Source of the DNA: a virus
Length of the DNA: 37,207 bases
Strand: one strand, 5' to 3'
Virus record (IMG/VR): IMGVR_UViG_3300031565_000159
Coordinates: 1-37,207 of that record
In this document: piece by piece, positions 15,307 through 22,809 of the stretch
Numbering within the stretch: position 1 is the first letter of the stretch
Layout: every line of letters begins with the position of its first letter
Translations under genes and position numbers: made by a program
The notes under the pieces: generated by a model
The model's input: only the letters and a program-made list of their open reading frames with translations
Told to the model about the DNA's origin: nothing
Database searches by the model: none

Positions 15307-15888
15307 TCATTGGGAGGCATAGTTGGCAAGCTGGATCGTCGCCTCCCTAATCCAATGAGCCATGTCCTCCAGATCGTCAGTTGCCATCTGGAGCGACCAT
15401 GGATTGGAATCCTCACAATAGTCATCCATGTTTCTTAGGTAGGAATCGCCTGACTGTAGTGCTGTGGCGAAAGCAAACTCCAGTAGCGAGAGTGTTGGAT
15501 CAGCCGGTTCGGGACAGGTAGCGTGGTTGATCCTGATCTCGAACATATCATCGAGGGCCGCAGGTACGAGGTTACACAGAACTATCTCGTCGGAAAGTGC
15601 CTCTTCGATCTGTCCCATGAGACTTATGAGGTCATCGTAGCTGTCCTTGAGGCATGGGAGGTATGGATCGGCATAGACCAAGAGGGGAGTCGCTGTGCTC
15701 GTTGGCTCAGTGGTCGGCGTGGGGGGGGATCGGGTAGGCAAAACAATGGGCGTCGAGGTGGGAATAGGGGGCGGGGTTGGCGTTGCCGGCCCGGCGATGA
15801 AGGGCATGGCGAGGTTGAGGGCTGCCAATAGAACGAGGATGACGAGGACGAACAGCCCGGCGAGCACAAGCACCTGCCACGTCTTCAC
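15307..15888 (-). CDS. Membrane-anchored protein with Thr/Pro-rich stalk, lysogeny module
   Basis: 193 residues, GTG start with AGGAGGACAC. One N-terminal hydrophobic helix (about 6-32) can be an uncleaved signal anchor. A Thr/Pro/Ser-rich stalk follows at about 35-68 (PTPPPIPTSTP). An acidic domain of about 125 residues has four Cys that could form disulphides outside the cell. Its start overlaps the repressor stop, so it should be expressed in the lysogen together with the repressor. This position and topology suggest superinfection exclusion or another lysogenic-conversion role at the cell surface, which is inference. Such stalks are common in secreted Chloroflexota proteins. Confidence 0.75.
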   Translation of the reverse strand: MKTWQVLVLAGLFVLVILVLLAALNLAMPFIAGPATPTPPPIPTSTPIVLPTRSPPTPTTEPTSTATPLLVYADPYLPCLKDSYDDLISLMGQIEEALSDEIVLCNLVPAALDDMFEIRINHATCPEPADPTLSLLEFAFATALQSGDSYLRNMDDYCEDSNPWSLQMATDDLEDMAHWIREATIQLANYASQ

Positions 15889-16304
15889 GTGTCCTCCTCT
15901 GCCTGGTACCCTTCACGTTCGTCAGCCGCCAAGCGGAGCGCTGGCTGCCTAGCAAGGTCAGCGTCGCGAGCGACCTCGGCGATCCAGGTGAGTTGCTCCA
16001 ACACTCGCTGTTTGAGACTGGCCGTCGGGATACTACGGAGCATCTCGATCAGACGCCGTTCCGTCAGGTCGAGCTCTCCTGGATCATACAAGGGCGGCAG
16101 CCAACCGCCTTCTGCATAGAGATAGTCAGTGCTGACTTGAAGCGCCTCCGCTATCTTCCCGATCAACTCCGAACCGACGTTCTCCACCCGGCCCTTCTCA
16201 ATCCTCCCCACATATGAGGCATCCACACCAATCAGGTTGCCCAACTGGTAGACCTTGAGACCCCTCTCCTCTCGGAGCCTGCGAATTGTCGGTCCTAGTG
16301 TCAT
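15885..16304 (-). CDS. CI-like lysogeny repressor (XRE-type HTH)
   Basis: 139 residues from the ATG at 16304; the frame continues upstream into the divergent gene, but that part is low-complexity shadow. Residues 1-62 are a classic XRE helix-turn-helix (TIRRLREERGLKVYQLGNLI, then DASYVGRIEKGRV). The C-terminal part is helical and acidic, with no S24 peptidase motif, so RecA-stimulated self-cleavage is not expected. It is divergently placed from a Cro-like gene across a 169-base control region. It probably represses the early promoter and maintains lysogeny. Confidence 0.85.
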   Translation of the reverse strand: MTLGPTIRRLREERGLKVYQLGNLIGVDASYVGRIEKGRVENVGSELIGKIAEALQVSTDYLYAEGGWLPPLYDPGELDLTERRLIEMLRSIPTASLKQRVLEQLTWIAEVARDADLARQPALRLAADEREGYQAEEDT

Positions 16305-16473
16305 GATCACACGCCGTCGAAGTATACCCCCATTATAGGTCATTTGATACCGCTTTTGGGCATTCAAACGCCGTGCAAACCTTAAACTTTGCTGGGGTGA
16401 CTTGACAACGGTAACAAGAAACGGTATACTAGTACTGGAAACCGGACGCGACGACTGGACAGGTGTTCTACTG
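16305..16473. promoter_or_regulatory. Divergent early/lysogeny control region with CGGTA boxes
   Basis: This gap separates the repressor from the Cro-like gene. CGGTA boxes occur at 16409-16413 and 16422-16426 on the + strand, 13 bases apart and overlapping the rightward promoter, and at 16348-16352 on the - strand. Leftward, a TATAAT (reverse complement of 16332-16337) lacks a recognisable -35, as expected for an activator-dependent repressor-maintenance promoter. The boxes are candidate operators. Confidence 0.6.
16402..16430 (+). promoter_or_regulatory. Early rightward promoter (sigma-70 type)
   Basis: TTGACA (16402-16407) and TATACT (16425-16430) are separated by 17 bases, close to perfect. 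It reads toward the Cro-like gene and the early operon. The flanks CTTGACAAC and GGTATACT are shared exactly with the late promoter at 28986. Confidence 0.88.
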
Positions 16474-16752
16474 ATGGACGTAGTCGGACTATTGAGAACA
16501 AAGCAGGAAGAGCTGGGGATAGAGCAGCAACAGGACTTTGCGAAGCTGCTGGGCATCAGCCATTCGCATCTGAGCCTGTTGTACTCGGGGAAGAGAGATG
16601 CCGGGGCCAAGGTGATCATGGGCATGCTGAAGCTGTGGCCGGATGTGTTCAGGGGGGATGGAGATGGAGATCGGGCGGGCGACGGTGGGGCTGACGGAGA
16701 TTCAGCTAAACGTTCTATCTCGTTTGGCAACGGGCGAGGTGGTCAAGAGTAG
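16474..16752 (+). CDS. Cro-like XRE-type regulator
   Basis: 92 residues from the ATG at 16474. Residues 4-55 carry a helix-turn-helix (EQQQDFAKLLGISHSHLSLL, then SGKRDAGAKV). The tail is Gly/Asp/Arg-rich and probably disordered, partly because the sequence there also codes the start of the next gene (88-base overlap). It is the first gene after the early promoter and divergent from the CI-like repressor, the standard place for Cro. The frame is open back to 16402, inside the promoter, so the downstream ATG is chosen. Confidence 0.75.
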   Translation: MDVVGLLRTKQEELGIEQQQDFAKLLGISHSHLSLLYSGKRDAGAKVIMGMLKLWPDVFRGDGDGDRAGDGGADGDSAKRSISFGNGRGGQE

Positions 16753-17065
16753 GCGCTATAGGACGGCCGGGGCATTCACAAACCGTGGTAAACCCTTTTT
16801 CTATATCCACGCTTCTACCATGAGATCCTTGCGTAAGCAAGGCTTCATCGAAATGACAGACGATGGCGGGGGCGACTGGTTGGCTTCGCAAGAATGGAGC
16901 ATCTCCGATGCAGGACGAAAGGCTCTGGAGGAACACGATGGAGATCGGTCGGGCGACGAACATTATGGGGACGATAGCCATGAACATTATGGGGACGATA
17001 GCCATGATCCTCTTGTTTCTGTGGACGATAGCGGAGCTACTGAGCATCTATGTGCACTGAAGTAA
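16664..17065 (+). CDS. Winged-helix-like early protein with repeated acidic tail
   Basis: 133 residues from the ATG at 16664, seven bases after AGGGGGG; ATGs at 16643 and 16658 are less well placed. Residues about 5-90 look like a winged-helix domain (LTEIQLNVLSRLATGE, STMRSLRKQGFIEM, ISDAGRKALEEH). The C-terminal tail holds two EHYGDDSH units coded by an exact 24-base tandem repeat (16958-17005). A second frame for a membrane peptide overlaps this tail. Probably a small DNA-binding or regulatory early protein; no specific family is recognised. Confidence 0.6.
   Translation: MEIGRATVGLTEIQLNVLSRLATGEVVKSRRYRTAGAFTNRGKPFFYIHASTMRSLRKQGFIEMTDDGGGDWLASQEWSISDAGRKALEEHDGDRSGDEHYGDDSHEHYGDDSHDPLVSVDDSGATEHLCALK
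16938..17060 (+). CDS. Overlapping small membrane peptide (40 residues)
   Basis: In another frame, inside the 3' end of the winged-helix gene, an ATG with GGAGG at 16927-16931 begins MEIGRATNIMG and leads to a membrane helix of about 20 residues (IAMILLFLWTIAELL). The first 21 bases of this frame repeat the first 21 bases of the gene at 16664 with one difference, as if a start region had been copied. The 24-base tandem repeat gives MNIMGTIA units here. Dual coding is unusual and the peptide may be real. No function is known. Confidence 0.4.
   Translation: MEIGRATNIMGTIAMNIMGTIAMILLFLWTIAELLSIYVH
16958..17005 (+). repeat. Exact 24-bp tandem duplication
   Basis: Two identical copies (16958-16981 and 16982-17005) begin GAACATTATGGGG. 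The unit is a multiple of three, so both overlapping frames are kept open. Confidence 0.95.
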
Positions 17066-17140
17066 GAATCACGGCGACCGCCTCGGATGAGGAGGTTGGC
17101 CGGAAGTTCCTGCATCACCTGCTTTCTCTGGGAGGAGAAG

Positions 17141-19396
17141 ATGAGACCCACGCGGCTGCGGATGACGAACTTCATGCCGTACCGGAACCTCACGGAGCTG
17201 GAGCTGGACGGGATCCGTCTGGCGTGTCTGGCGGGGGAGAACGGCCACGGCAAGTCGGCGATCATCGACGCCATCACCTGGGCGCTGTGGGGTGAGGCGC
17301 GATCCAAGAGCGCCGACGAGCTGATCCACCTGGGCGAGGAGCAGATGGAGGTCTCTCTCGACTTCCGCCTCAGCGACCAGGAGTACCGGGTGATCAGGCA
17401 GAGGGACAGTGCCGGCAGGGGGAGCTCCACCCTGGAGTTCCAGGTGGGCAACAACGGCAACTGGACCGCTCTGACGGAGCACACCATCAAAGAGACCCAG
17501 GAGAGGATCGAGTCCTTAATCGGTATGGACTACTCCACGTTCATCAACTCGGCGCTATTGCTCCAAGGCCGGGCCGACGAGTTCACCAATCAGCCTCCGG
17601 GAAAGCGCAAGGAGATCCTGGGGGCTATTCTGCGCCTGGACGAGTGGGGCGTCCTCGAGGAGAGGGCCAAAGCCAAGGTCAACGAACTGATGGGCTCCCT
17701 GAATCGCATCGAGGCGAAGGAGGAGAGCATCAGGGAGGAGTTGGAGAAGGCGCCGGAGTATGAATCTCACCTGGAGGCCGCGGCGTCTGAGGCGGAGCGG
17801 TTGGGCGCCGAGCTGAAAGAGGCGCAGCACCATGTGCGGCAGCTCCAGGAGAAGCAGGCGCAGGGCGGCCTGAAGAGACAGGGTCTCGATGACACTGAGG
17901 CGGAACTGGAGAAGCGCGGGCGGGAGAGGGACGTCTTCCTCTCCAGGATCCGCAGCAGTGAAAAGGACGACTGGCCCGGTCAGCGGGAGGAGATCAGTGG
18001 CTATGAAGAGCAACTGAGAGAGGTCCAGCGGCGGATCGCAGGGGCGGACCCGGAGGCGATCGAGCACTGCCAGGAGAAACTTGGAGAGACTGAAGCCGGT
18101 CTTGCTCAGGTAACTGGTGCAGACGAAGAGAGGCGGAAGGCCCAAGAGGAGAAGGCGGGACTGTCCGAAGAGAAGGCCGGCCTGACAGCGACCAATACGG
18201 CACTCAAGGCGGACATGGCGGCCCTGAAGGAGGAGATGGACCTTCTGGAGAGGGCGGATGCCAACTGTCCGCTTTGTGATTCTGAGCTGACCGAAGAGCA
18301 CCGCCAGGAGATACTGGCCAGCAAGCAGGTGGAGGGAGAGGCGGCCGCGGCTGAATACAAACGAAACAAGGGCCGGACCGAGGAGATAGATTACGAACTC
18401 GGGCAATTGGTGATGGAGCTCTCAGTCATTGACAAGCAGATCAGGGTAGCGCAGCAACTGCAGAGCCAACGTGCCGAGCTAACCGCGCAACTGGCCAAGC
18501 TGGAGGCAGAGCAAGAACGGCTTGAGGACTGGAAGGCGCAGGTGATCCAGCTCGAGCGGGCCATCGAGGAGGCCAAGACCCGCTACGAGGGGATGAAAAG
18601 GGAGCGGATCGCTGAATGGCAAGAGCAGGCCCATGAACTGGAAGCCACGATCGCCTCGCTGACGGCCAAGAGGGATGCTCTCAAGGTGGAGCTCGGTGGT
18701 CTGGCGGAGATCGAGACGGAGCTGAGGACCTGGAAGGCCCAGGAGAACCGGCTTGGCGACGATCTATCGCGGGCCAACCTCCGAGTCGGCGCGGCCACGC
18801 AGAAGATCGAGCACTGCCACTACCTGAGAGGCGAGGCGGAGAAGCTGGAAACGGAGCACAACGAGGCATCATCGGCCTGGCACGTCTACGACCAGCTCAA
18901 AGTCGCCTTCGGGAAGAAGGGCATCCAGGCCATGATCATCGAGACGGTGATCCCGGAGATCGAGGAAGAGGCTAACCGGCTGCTGGAGCAGATGACCGGC
19001 GGCCGGATGAGCGTGAGGCTGGACAGCCAGCGGGAGACGAAGAAGGGGACCGTGGCGGAGACGCTGGATATACACGTTTCCGACGAGCTGGGCACCAGGA
19101 GCTACGACCTCTTCTCGGGTGGCGAGGCGTTCAGGATCAACTTCGCCATCAGGATCGCCATCAGCAAGTTGCTGGCCAGGAGGGCAGGGGCCAGGCTGGA
19201 GACACTGATCATCGATGAGGGGTTTGGGAGCCAGGACGCCCAGGGCAGGGAGAAGTTGGTGGAGGCGATCAGCTCGGTGGCAGGTGACTTTGGGCTGATA
19301 CTGGTGGTGACGCACCTTGACGAGTTGAAAGAGGCCTTCCCCAGCAGGATTGAAGTGGTGAAAGGTCCTGCGGGGAGCCTCATCAGCGTCAATTGA
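17141..19396 (+). CDS. sbcC: SbcC/Rad50-type ATPase of a nuclease complex (gp46-like)
   Basis: 751 residues from the ATG at 17141 (GGGAGGAGAAG ahead). Walker A GENGHGKS is at about 32-39 and the zinc-hook CPLC at about 376 in the middle of two long coiled coils. The ABC signature LFSGGEAF is near 656, and Walker B LIIDEGFGSQD near 690. Shorter than E. coli SbcC (1048 residues) but in the range of phage gp46. It pairs with the SbcD gene at 19855 to process DNA ends, hairpins and replication intermediates. The pair is the core recombination/repair unit of the early operon. Confidence 0.95.
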   Translation: MRPTRLRMTNFMPYRNLTELELDGIRLACLAGENGHGKSAIIDAITWALWGEARSKSADELIHLGEEQMEVSLDFRLSDQEYRVIRQRDSAGRGSSTLEFQVGNNGNWTALTEHTIKETQERIESLIGMDYSTFINSALLLQGRADEFTNQPPGKRKEILGAILRLDEWGVLEERAKAKVNELMGSLNRIEAKEESIREELEKAPEYESHLEAAASEAERLGAELKEAQHHVRQLQEKQAQGGLKRQGLDDTEAELEKRGRERDVFLSRIRSSEKDDWPGQREEISGYEEQLREVQRRIAGADPEAIEHCQEKLGETEAGLAQVTGADEERRKAQEEKAGLSEEKAGLTATNTALKADMAALKEEMDLLERADANCPLCDSELTEEHRQEILASKQVEGEAAAAEYKRNKGRTEEIDYELGQLVMELSVIDKQIRVAQQLQSQRAELTAQLAKLEAEQERLEDWKAQVIQLERAIEEAKTRYEGMKRERIAEWQEQAHELEATIASLTAKRDALKVELGGLAEIETELRTWKAQENRLGDDLSRANLRVGAATQKIEHCHYLRGEAEKLETEHNEASSAWHVYDQLKVAFGKKGIQAMIIETVIPEIEEEANRLLEQMTGGRMSVRLDSQRETKKGTVAETLDIHVSDELGTRSYDLFSGGEAFRINFAIRIAISKLLARRAGARLETLIIDEGFGSQDAQGREKLVEAISSVAGDFGLILVVTHLDELKEAFPSRIEVVKGPAGSLISVN

Positions 19397-19405
19397 GGTA
19401 AGCAC

Positions 19406-19855
19406 ATGCCGAATCGTAGCGCATACAAGACTACAACGGTGCCCGTGAGCAGAAGCCAGGAGGCGATACGAAAGCTCCTGGTGAAGTATGGCGTTATAGG
19501 GTGCCAGTTCACGGAGAACTTCGAGACAGGCGATGTCACTTTGAGGTTTGTCAAGGAGATTGAGGAAACACCCCGTACAGTACGCATCTCTTTGACGATG
19601 GAGTCCAATGAGAAGCAGGCATATCGGGCGCTATACTACTGGATGAAGTCGCAGCTCGAGGCGGTGGATTTCGGCCTGCTCTCATTTGAGCACGTATTCT
19701 TGGCTCACTTTGAGTGGCTCTTGGAGAGTGGAGAGGCGACGACTATCGGCCAGATGGTGATTCCGGAGTTGTCCAAGCAGACACCGGGCAGGTTATTGAT
19801 CGGTGTGGCCCGACAAGATGAGGGCTCTATGGAAGCCGATTGGAGGGAGGTCTGA
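19406..19855 (+). CDS. Conserved small protein between sbcC and sbcD, unknown function
   Basis: 149 residues, starting MPNRSAYKTTTVPVSRSQEA. The pattern TVPVSRSQEAIRKLLVKYG recalls a family of uncharacterised phage and bacterial proteins of similar size. It has mixed alpha/beta character, no Cys-based site and no membrane segment. Its stop overlaps the sbcD start by one base, so the three genes are translationally linked. A role as partner or regulator of the SbcCD complex is plausible but not shown. Confidence 0.7.
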   Translation: MPNRSAYKTTTVPVSRSQEAIRKLLVKYGVIGCQFTENFETGDVTLRFVKEIEETPRTVRISLTMESNEKQAYRALYYWMKSQLEAVDFGLLSFEHVFLAHFEWLLESGEATTIGQMVIPELSKQTPGRLLIGVARQDEGSMEADWREV

Positions 19856-21081
19856 TGAAGATCCTACACTTCGCTGACGCGCACAACGGAAGCGACATGA
19901 CGGGGCCGGTGGATCCTGATAGCGGGCTGCCACTGAGGTTGGAGGACTTCCTCAAATCCATGGACACCATCGCGGACTACGTGGAGACAGAGGCCATCAA
20001 TCTGGTGGTGTTCGCCGGTGATGCGTTCAAGGATCGCAACCCCAACCCCACGCTGGAGAGAGAGTTCGCCCGGCGGATCCGGAGAATGGCCTCCAGCGCT
20101 CCGGTGGTGCTGATCGTGGGGAACCACGATGTGCCAGGCGCCTTCGGCAAGGCGCACACGCTGGAGATCTACAAGGCCCTCGAGGTCGGTCAGGTGTACA
20201 TCGTGGACCGGCCAGAGTTGCTGAGATTCTCACTGGAGGCAGGGGATGCTCAGGTGCTGGGCATCCCCTGGCCTACCCGTCATAACGTGATGGCCAAGGA
20301 GGCCTTCCAAGGTGTGCCGGCGGAGGAGATCGACAAGCTGATCGCTGACGCGGTGGCCGAGAAGATCAAGGAACTGGCCCATCAACTGGACCCGGAGATC
20401 CCCTCCATCCTGGCGGCGCATCTGACCATTGAGGGCGGGGATATGGGAGGCGGGACCCCGGTGGGCCTGGGAGGGGGGATCACCTTGCCCCTGGAGGCCC
20501 TGGCGCTGGAGCAGTTCGACTACGTGGCCCTGGGGCACCTGCATCGCTATCAGAGGCTCCACGATAACCCGCCGGTGGTGTACTCGGGAAGCATCGAGCG
20601 CATCGACTTCGGCGAGGAGATGGACCAGAAGGGCTTCGTGGTAGTCACCCTGGGCAAGTACGAGGAGGACGATCTGTTCGGCAACGCGGCGTTCACCCAG
20701 GACGAGTTCGTTCCACTGAAGGTGCGTGATTTCCGCACGATCAGGGTGCATCTGGACGGGTCGGATCCCACCGATGATGTGCTGGAATCCATCTACGCAG
20801 AGCAGATTGAGGGAGCGGTGGTGAGGGTAATCATCGAGGGCACCTTACACGCGGCGGCGATGCTGGAGGATGCGGCGATTCACCATGCCCTGGAGCCGGC
20901 GTTGCGCTCCAGCGTGGTCAAGAACATCGACCGGGATGTGCGGATGCGGCTGGATGGTCCCAGCTACGAGGAGATGGGGCCCATGGACCTGCTGGCGGCG
21001 TACCTGGAAAGCAAGGGTACGAGCGGGGAGGATCAGGAGAGGTTTGTTCATGCGGCTGAGGGATTGATGGTAAGTGTGTGA
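19855..21081 (+). CDS. sbcD: SbcD/Mre11-type nuclease (gp47-like)
   Basis: 408 residues from the ATG at 19855; GGAGGGAGG is directly ahead. Metallophosphoesterase motifs are in order: FADAHNG (residues 6-12), FAGDAFKDRN (about 51), GNHD (about 89), AAHLTIEGG (about 184) and LGHLHRY (about 226). The usual 'SD.H' of Mre11 appears as AD.H. The C-terminal 120 residues correspond to the capping domain. It should give nuclease activity to the SbcC ATPase. Confidence 0.95.
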   Translation: MKILHFADAHNGSDMTGPVDPDSGLPLRLEDFLKSMDTIADYVETEAINLVVFAGDAFKDRNPNPTLEREFARRIRRMASSAPVVLIVGNHDVPGAFGKAHTLEIYKALEVGQVYIVDRPELLRFSLEAGDAQVLGIPWPTRHNVMAKEAFQGVPAEEIDKLIADAVAEKIKELAHQLDPEIPSILAAHLTIEGGDMGGGTPVGLGGGITLPLEALALEQFDYVALGHLHRYQRLHDNPPVVYSGSIERIDFGEEMDQKGFVVVTLGKYEEDDLFGNAAFTQDEFVPLKVRDFRTIRVHLDGSDPTDDVLESIYAEQIEGAVVRVIIEGTLHAAAMLEDAAIHHALEPALRSSVVKNIDRDVRMRLDGPSYEEMGPMDLLAAYLESKGTSGEDQERFVHAAEGLMVSV

Positions 21082-21122
21082 GGGGGGCGGCGGCGCTCGC
21101 TGAGTAGGGAGGCGAACCATCC

Positions 21123-21386
21123 ATGGGAAAGCCCAGCGACAGATTTCGCTCGGCTCGAAGGCCGGGGAAGAACGAGAGAAACCGCGTAAAGAAGAAACAG
21201 CATAGCCGCAAGTGTGGTTATAGCTACCACGCGCCTGGCGGCGTTCAGCTCTCGTTTTCTGACCTCGGCCCAAAGAAGGCGGCAAGGTTCTTCAGGTGGC
21301 ACCACAGGTGCACCGGGAACTCTTGGCTGGCCATCCCATCTGCTGGTGAACCGCTAATCACTGAAAGCAATAGCCGTGGCTTCTAG
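21123..21386 (+). CDS. Small basic protein, unknown function
   Basis: 87 residues with a strongly basic first third (RFRSARRPGKNERNRVKKKQ), followed by a Gly/aromatic stretch (CGYSYHAPGG) and AARFFRWHHRCTGN. GGGAGG lies ahead of the ATG, a little further than usual. The basic N-terminus suggests nucleic-acid binding. It sits between sbcD and the directionality factor. No family is recognised. Confidence 0.5.
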   Translation: MGKPSDRFRSARRPGKNERNRVKKKQHSRKCGYSYHAPGGVQLSFSDLGPKKAARFFRWHHRCTGNSWLAIPSAGEPLITESNSRGF

Positions 21387-21455
21387 GACCAGGCTCGGAA
21401 GCCAGCCGGGTTCGGAGGAATCCGGCCCACCCCCAATAGTGAAACGGAGGGAAAG

Positions 21456-22403
21456 ATGTCTATCAAGGGCATGAAGGACGTGTACAGGCCAAAGAAGATC
21501 GGGCGGATAGGGTTGGGGATCAAGGTGCCGCGTGAGAACGGGCAGGGCGAAGTCCAGATGTACAAGGGTGAGGTGGTGACCGACCCCCGCGCTACGGATC
21601 ACTTCATCGTACCGGAGGAAGTTGCGGCGTTGCCAGAGATTGGACCAGCGCCGAAGCAGCTCCCCATCTACTTCCTGGAGGCGAAGATCGAGGACGTCTT
21701 CCCTACCGCCCTGGTGATATTCGCCGGGAATGGCAGCGTGCGGTGCATGGGCGATGGCGAGAAGGTCACCTATCGCAGCCACTACGAACCCCAGACCAAG
21801 CAAAGCGACACCCTGATATACGGCCAAGTGGCACAGTGGGAGAAGATCGAGGCCAAGGGGCTGACGAAGGTGTGGGCTGGCAAGAAAGCATACGGCACGA
21901 TCGAGCCAGTGGGCAATACGGTGAAGTGCCTATACATGGATTGCCCTCAATACTGTGGCTGGGGATGCCGGCCAACAGGCTGGTTCAGGTTCTCCATCAA
22001 AGGCATCGTGCGCCAGGGGTATTGGCAGATGGTCGTGCACCTGAACCCCATGAGGGAGATGCTCTCCCAGCTCAAGAATGGGCGCTTGTTCATCGAGCAA
22101 TACTGCGGCCGAGCTACCCTGATGCACTCGGATTGGCTGTTGACCCTCACGGGCCCAGAGAAGAAGTGGATCGACACGAAGAAGGGGGCCATGCAGCTTG
22201 ACGTCTACACCCCCGAGCTGGAGTTGGACCCCGTGTGGATGACCAGGGCCATGGAGGGTAGGGTGAGATTGCCTCAGATCGACCGGCTCACCACCGATGA
22301 CGTGTATGGAGTGCCCGAGGAGCCGACGATGGACAGCGAGATGCTGGAGCCGTTGCCATTCGATCCTACGCCTGAGAGTGAGGATGACGAACTGGAGTTC
22401 TGA
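21456..22403 (+). CDS. Recombination directionality factor, gp3-like
   Basis: 315 residues. The N-terminus (MSIKGMKDVYRPKKIGRIGL), the RATDHFIVPEEV segment, the KQLPIYFLEAKIED segment and MGDGEKVTYR have the order seen in gp3-like directionality factors of phiC31/phiBT1-type phages. These bind the serine integrase and switch it from integration to excision. Several Cys (CLYMDCPQYCGWGC, about 163-177) form a possible zinc site. It is transcribed with the lytic early genes, opposite to the integrase, as expected for an excision switch. The pairing with the serine integrase strongly supports the call. Confidence 0.8.
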   Translation: MSIKGMKDVYRPKKIGRIGLGIKVPRENGQGEVQMYKGEVVTDPRATDHFIVPEEVAALPEIGPAPKQLPIYFLEAKIEDVFPTALVIFAGNGSVRCMGDGEKVTYRSHYEPQTKQSDTLIYGQVAQWEKIEAKGLTKVWAGKKAYGTIEPVGNTVKCLYMDCPQYCGWGCRPTGWFRFSIKGIVRQGYWQMVVHLNPMREMLSQLKNGRLFIEQYCGRATLMHSDWLLTLTGPEKKWIDTKKGAMQLDVYTPELELDPVWMTRAMEGRVRLPQIDRLTTDDVYGVPEEPTMDSEMLEPLPFDPTPESEDDELEF

Positions 22404-22409
22404 GAGATG

Positions 22410-22486
22410 AAGAGAAGGGGCGGGGAACCCTCCCCTGGGAAGGAGATGGCTGGCGATGTACAGCCGTCTCTGAGCCGCCCCCTCTT
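22410..22486 (+). ncRNA. Structured RNA element upstream of the tRNA
   Basis: AAGAG-AA-GGGGCGG (22410-22423) pairs with CCGCCCCCTCTT (22475-22486), giving a 12-bp stem with a two-base bulge. Inside lies a second 9-bp hairpin, AGATGGCTG/CAGCCGTCT (with one T.G pair), and a short C-rich arm. No T-run follows, so it is not a clear terminator. It starts within 7 bases of the directionality-factor stop and ends 17 bases before the tRNA. It may be a processing signal for the tRNA or an independent RNA. Confidence 0.5.
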
Positions 22487-22503
22487 GAGGTGCGTAGCGG
22501 GAT

Positions 22504-22575
22504 CGCGGGATAGAGCAGTGGCAGCTCGCCAGGCCCATAACCTGGAGGACGGGGGTTCGAGTCCCCCTCCCGCTA
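22504..22575 (+). tRNA. tRNA-Met (anticodon CAT), initiator-like
   Basis: The cloverleaf folds as follows: acceptor CGCGGGA/TCCCGCT, D stem GAGC/GCTC, anticodon stem CCAGG/CCTGG with loop CCCATAA, T stem GGGGG/CCCCC with loop TTCGAGT, discriminator A. The first acceptor pair is C.T, i.e. unpaired as in bacterial initiator tRNAs. Position 33 is C instead of the near-universal T. The anticodon stem has A-T where initiators have a third G-C. The 3' CCA is not encoded. An isoleucine tRNA with modified CAT cannot be excluded. Confidence 0.9.
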
Positions 22576-22596
22576 TTGGAGGCGATAGGTAGATAG

Positions 22597-22809
22597 ATGG
22601 CGTGGCCGAGGGACAAACAAGAGATCATCGAGTTCATCGAGGATGGCATCGTGGAGACGCTCTACGTGGCGGGCTACCTGGAGGGGATACCGGATCCACA
22701 GGCTGCAAAGTGTGGTGAGAAGATGCGGAAGCTCTACGAACAGTGGAAGACCCTGCGCTTGAAGCAATACGTGCAGATGGGGTTGTGGCATGAGCAACGA
22801 GACGATTGA
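22597..22809 (+). CDS. Small early protein, unknown function
   Basis: 70 residues, beginning MAWPRDKQEIIEFIEDGIVE; mostly helical and charged. The ATG follows GGAGGCGATAGGTAGATAG. Its end overlaps the next gene by 20 bases. No family is recognised. Confidence 0.55.
   Translation: MAWPRDKQEIIEFIEDGIVETLYVAGYLEGIPDPQAAKCGEKMRKLYEQWKTLRLKQYVQMGLWHEQRDD

Noticed and set aside
14449-15438. 329-residue + strand frame opposite the integrase
   Set aside because: The integrase is certain on the other strand; this frame runs through the REP hairpin and the palindrome.
17050-17295. 81-residue frame overlapping the start of sbcC
   Set aside because: Most of it overlaps the conserved Walker A region of sbcC in another frame.
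22407-22592. 61-residue frame over the structured RNA and the tRNA
   Set aside because: It would read through the whole tRNA gene; the RNA folds explain the sequence better.
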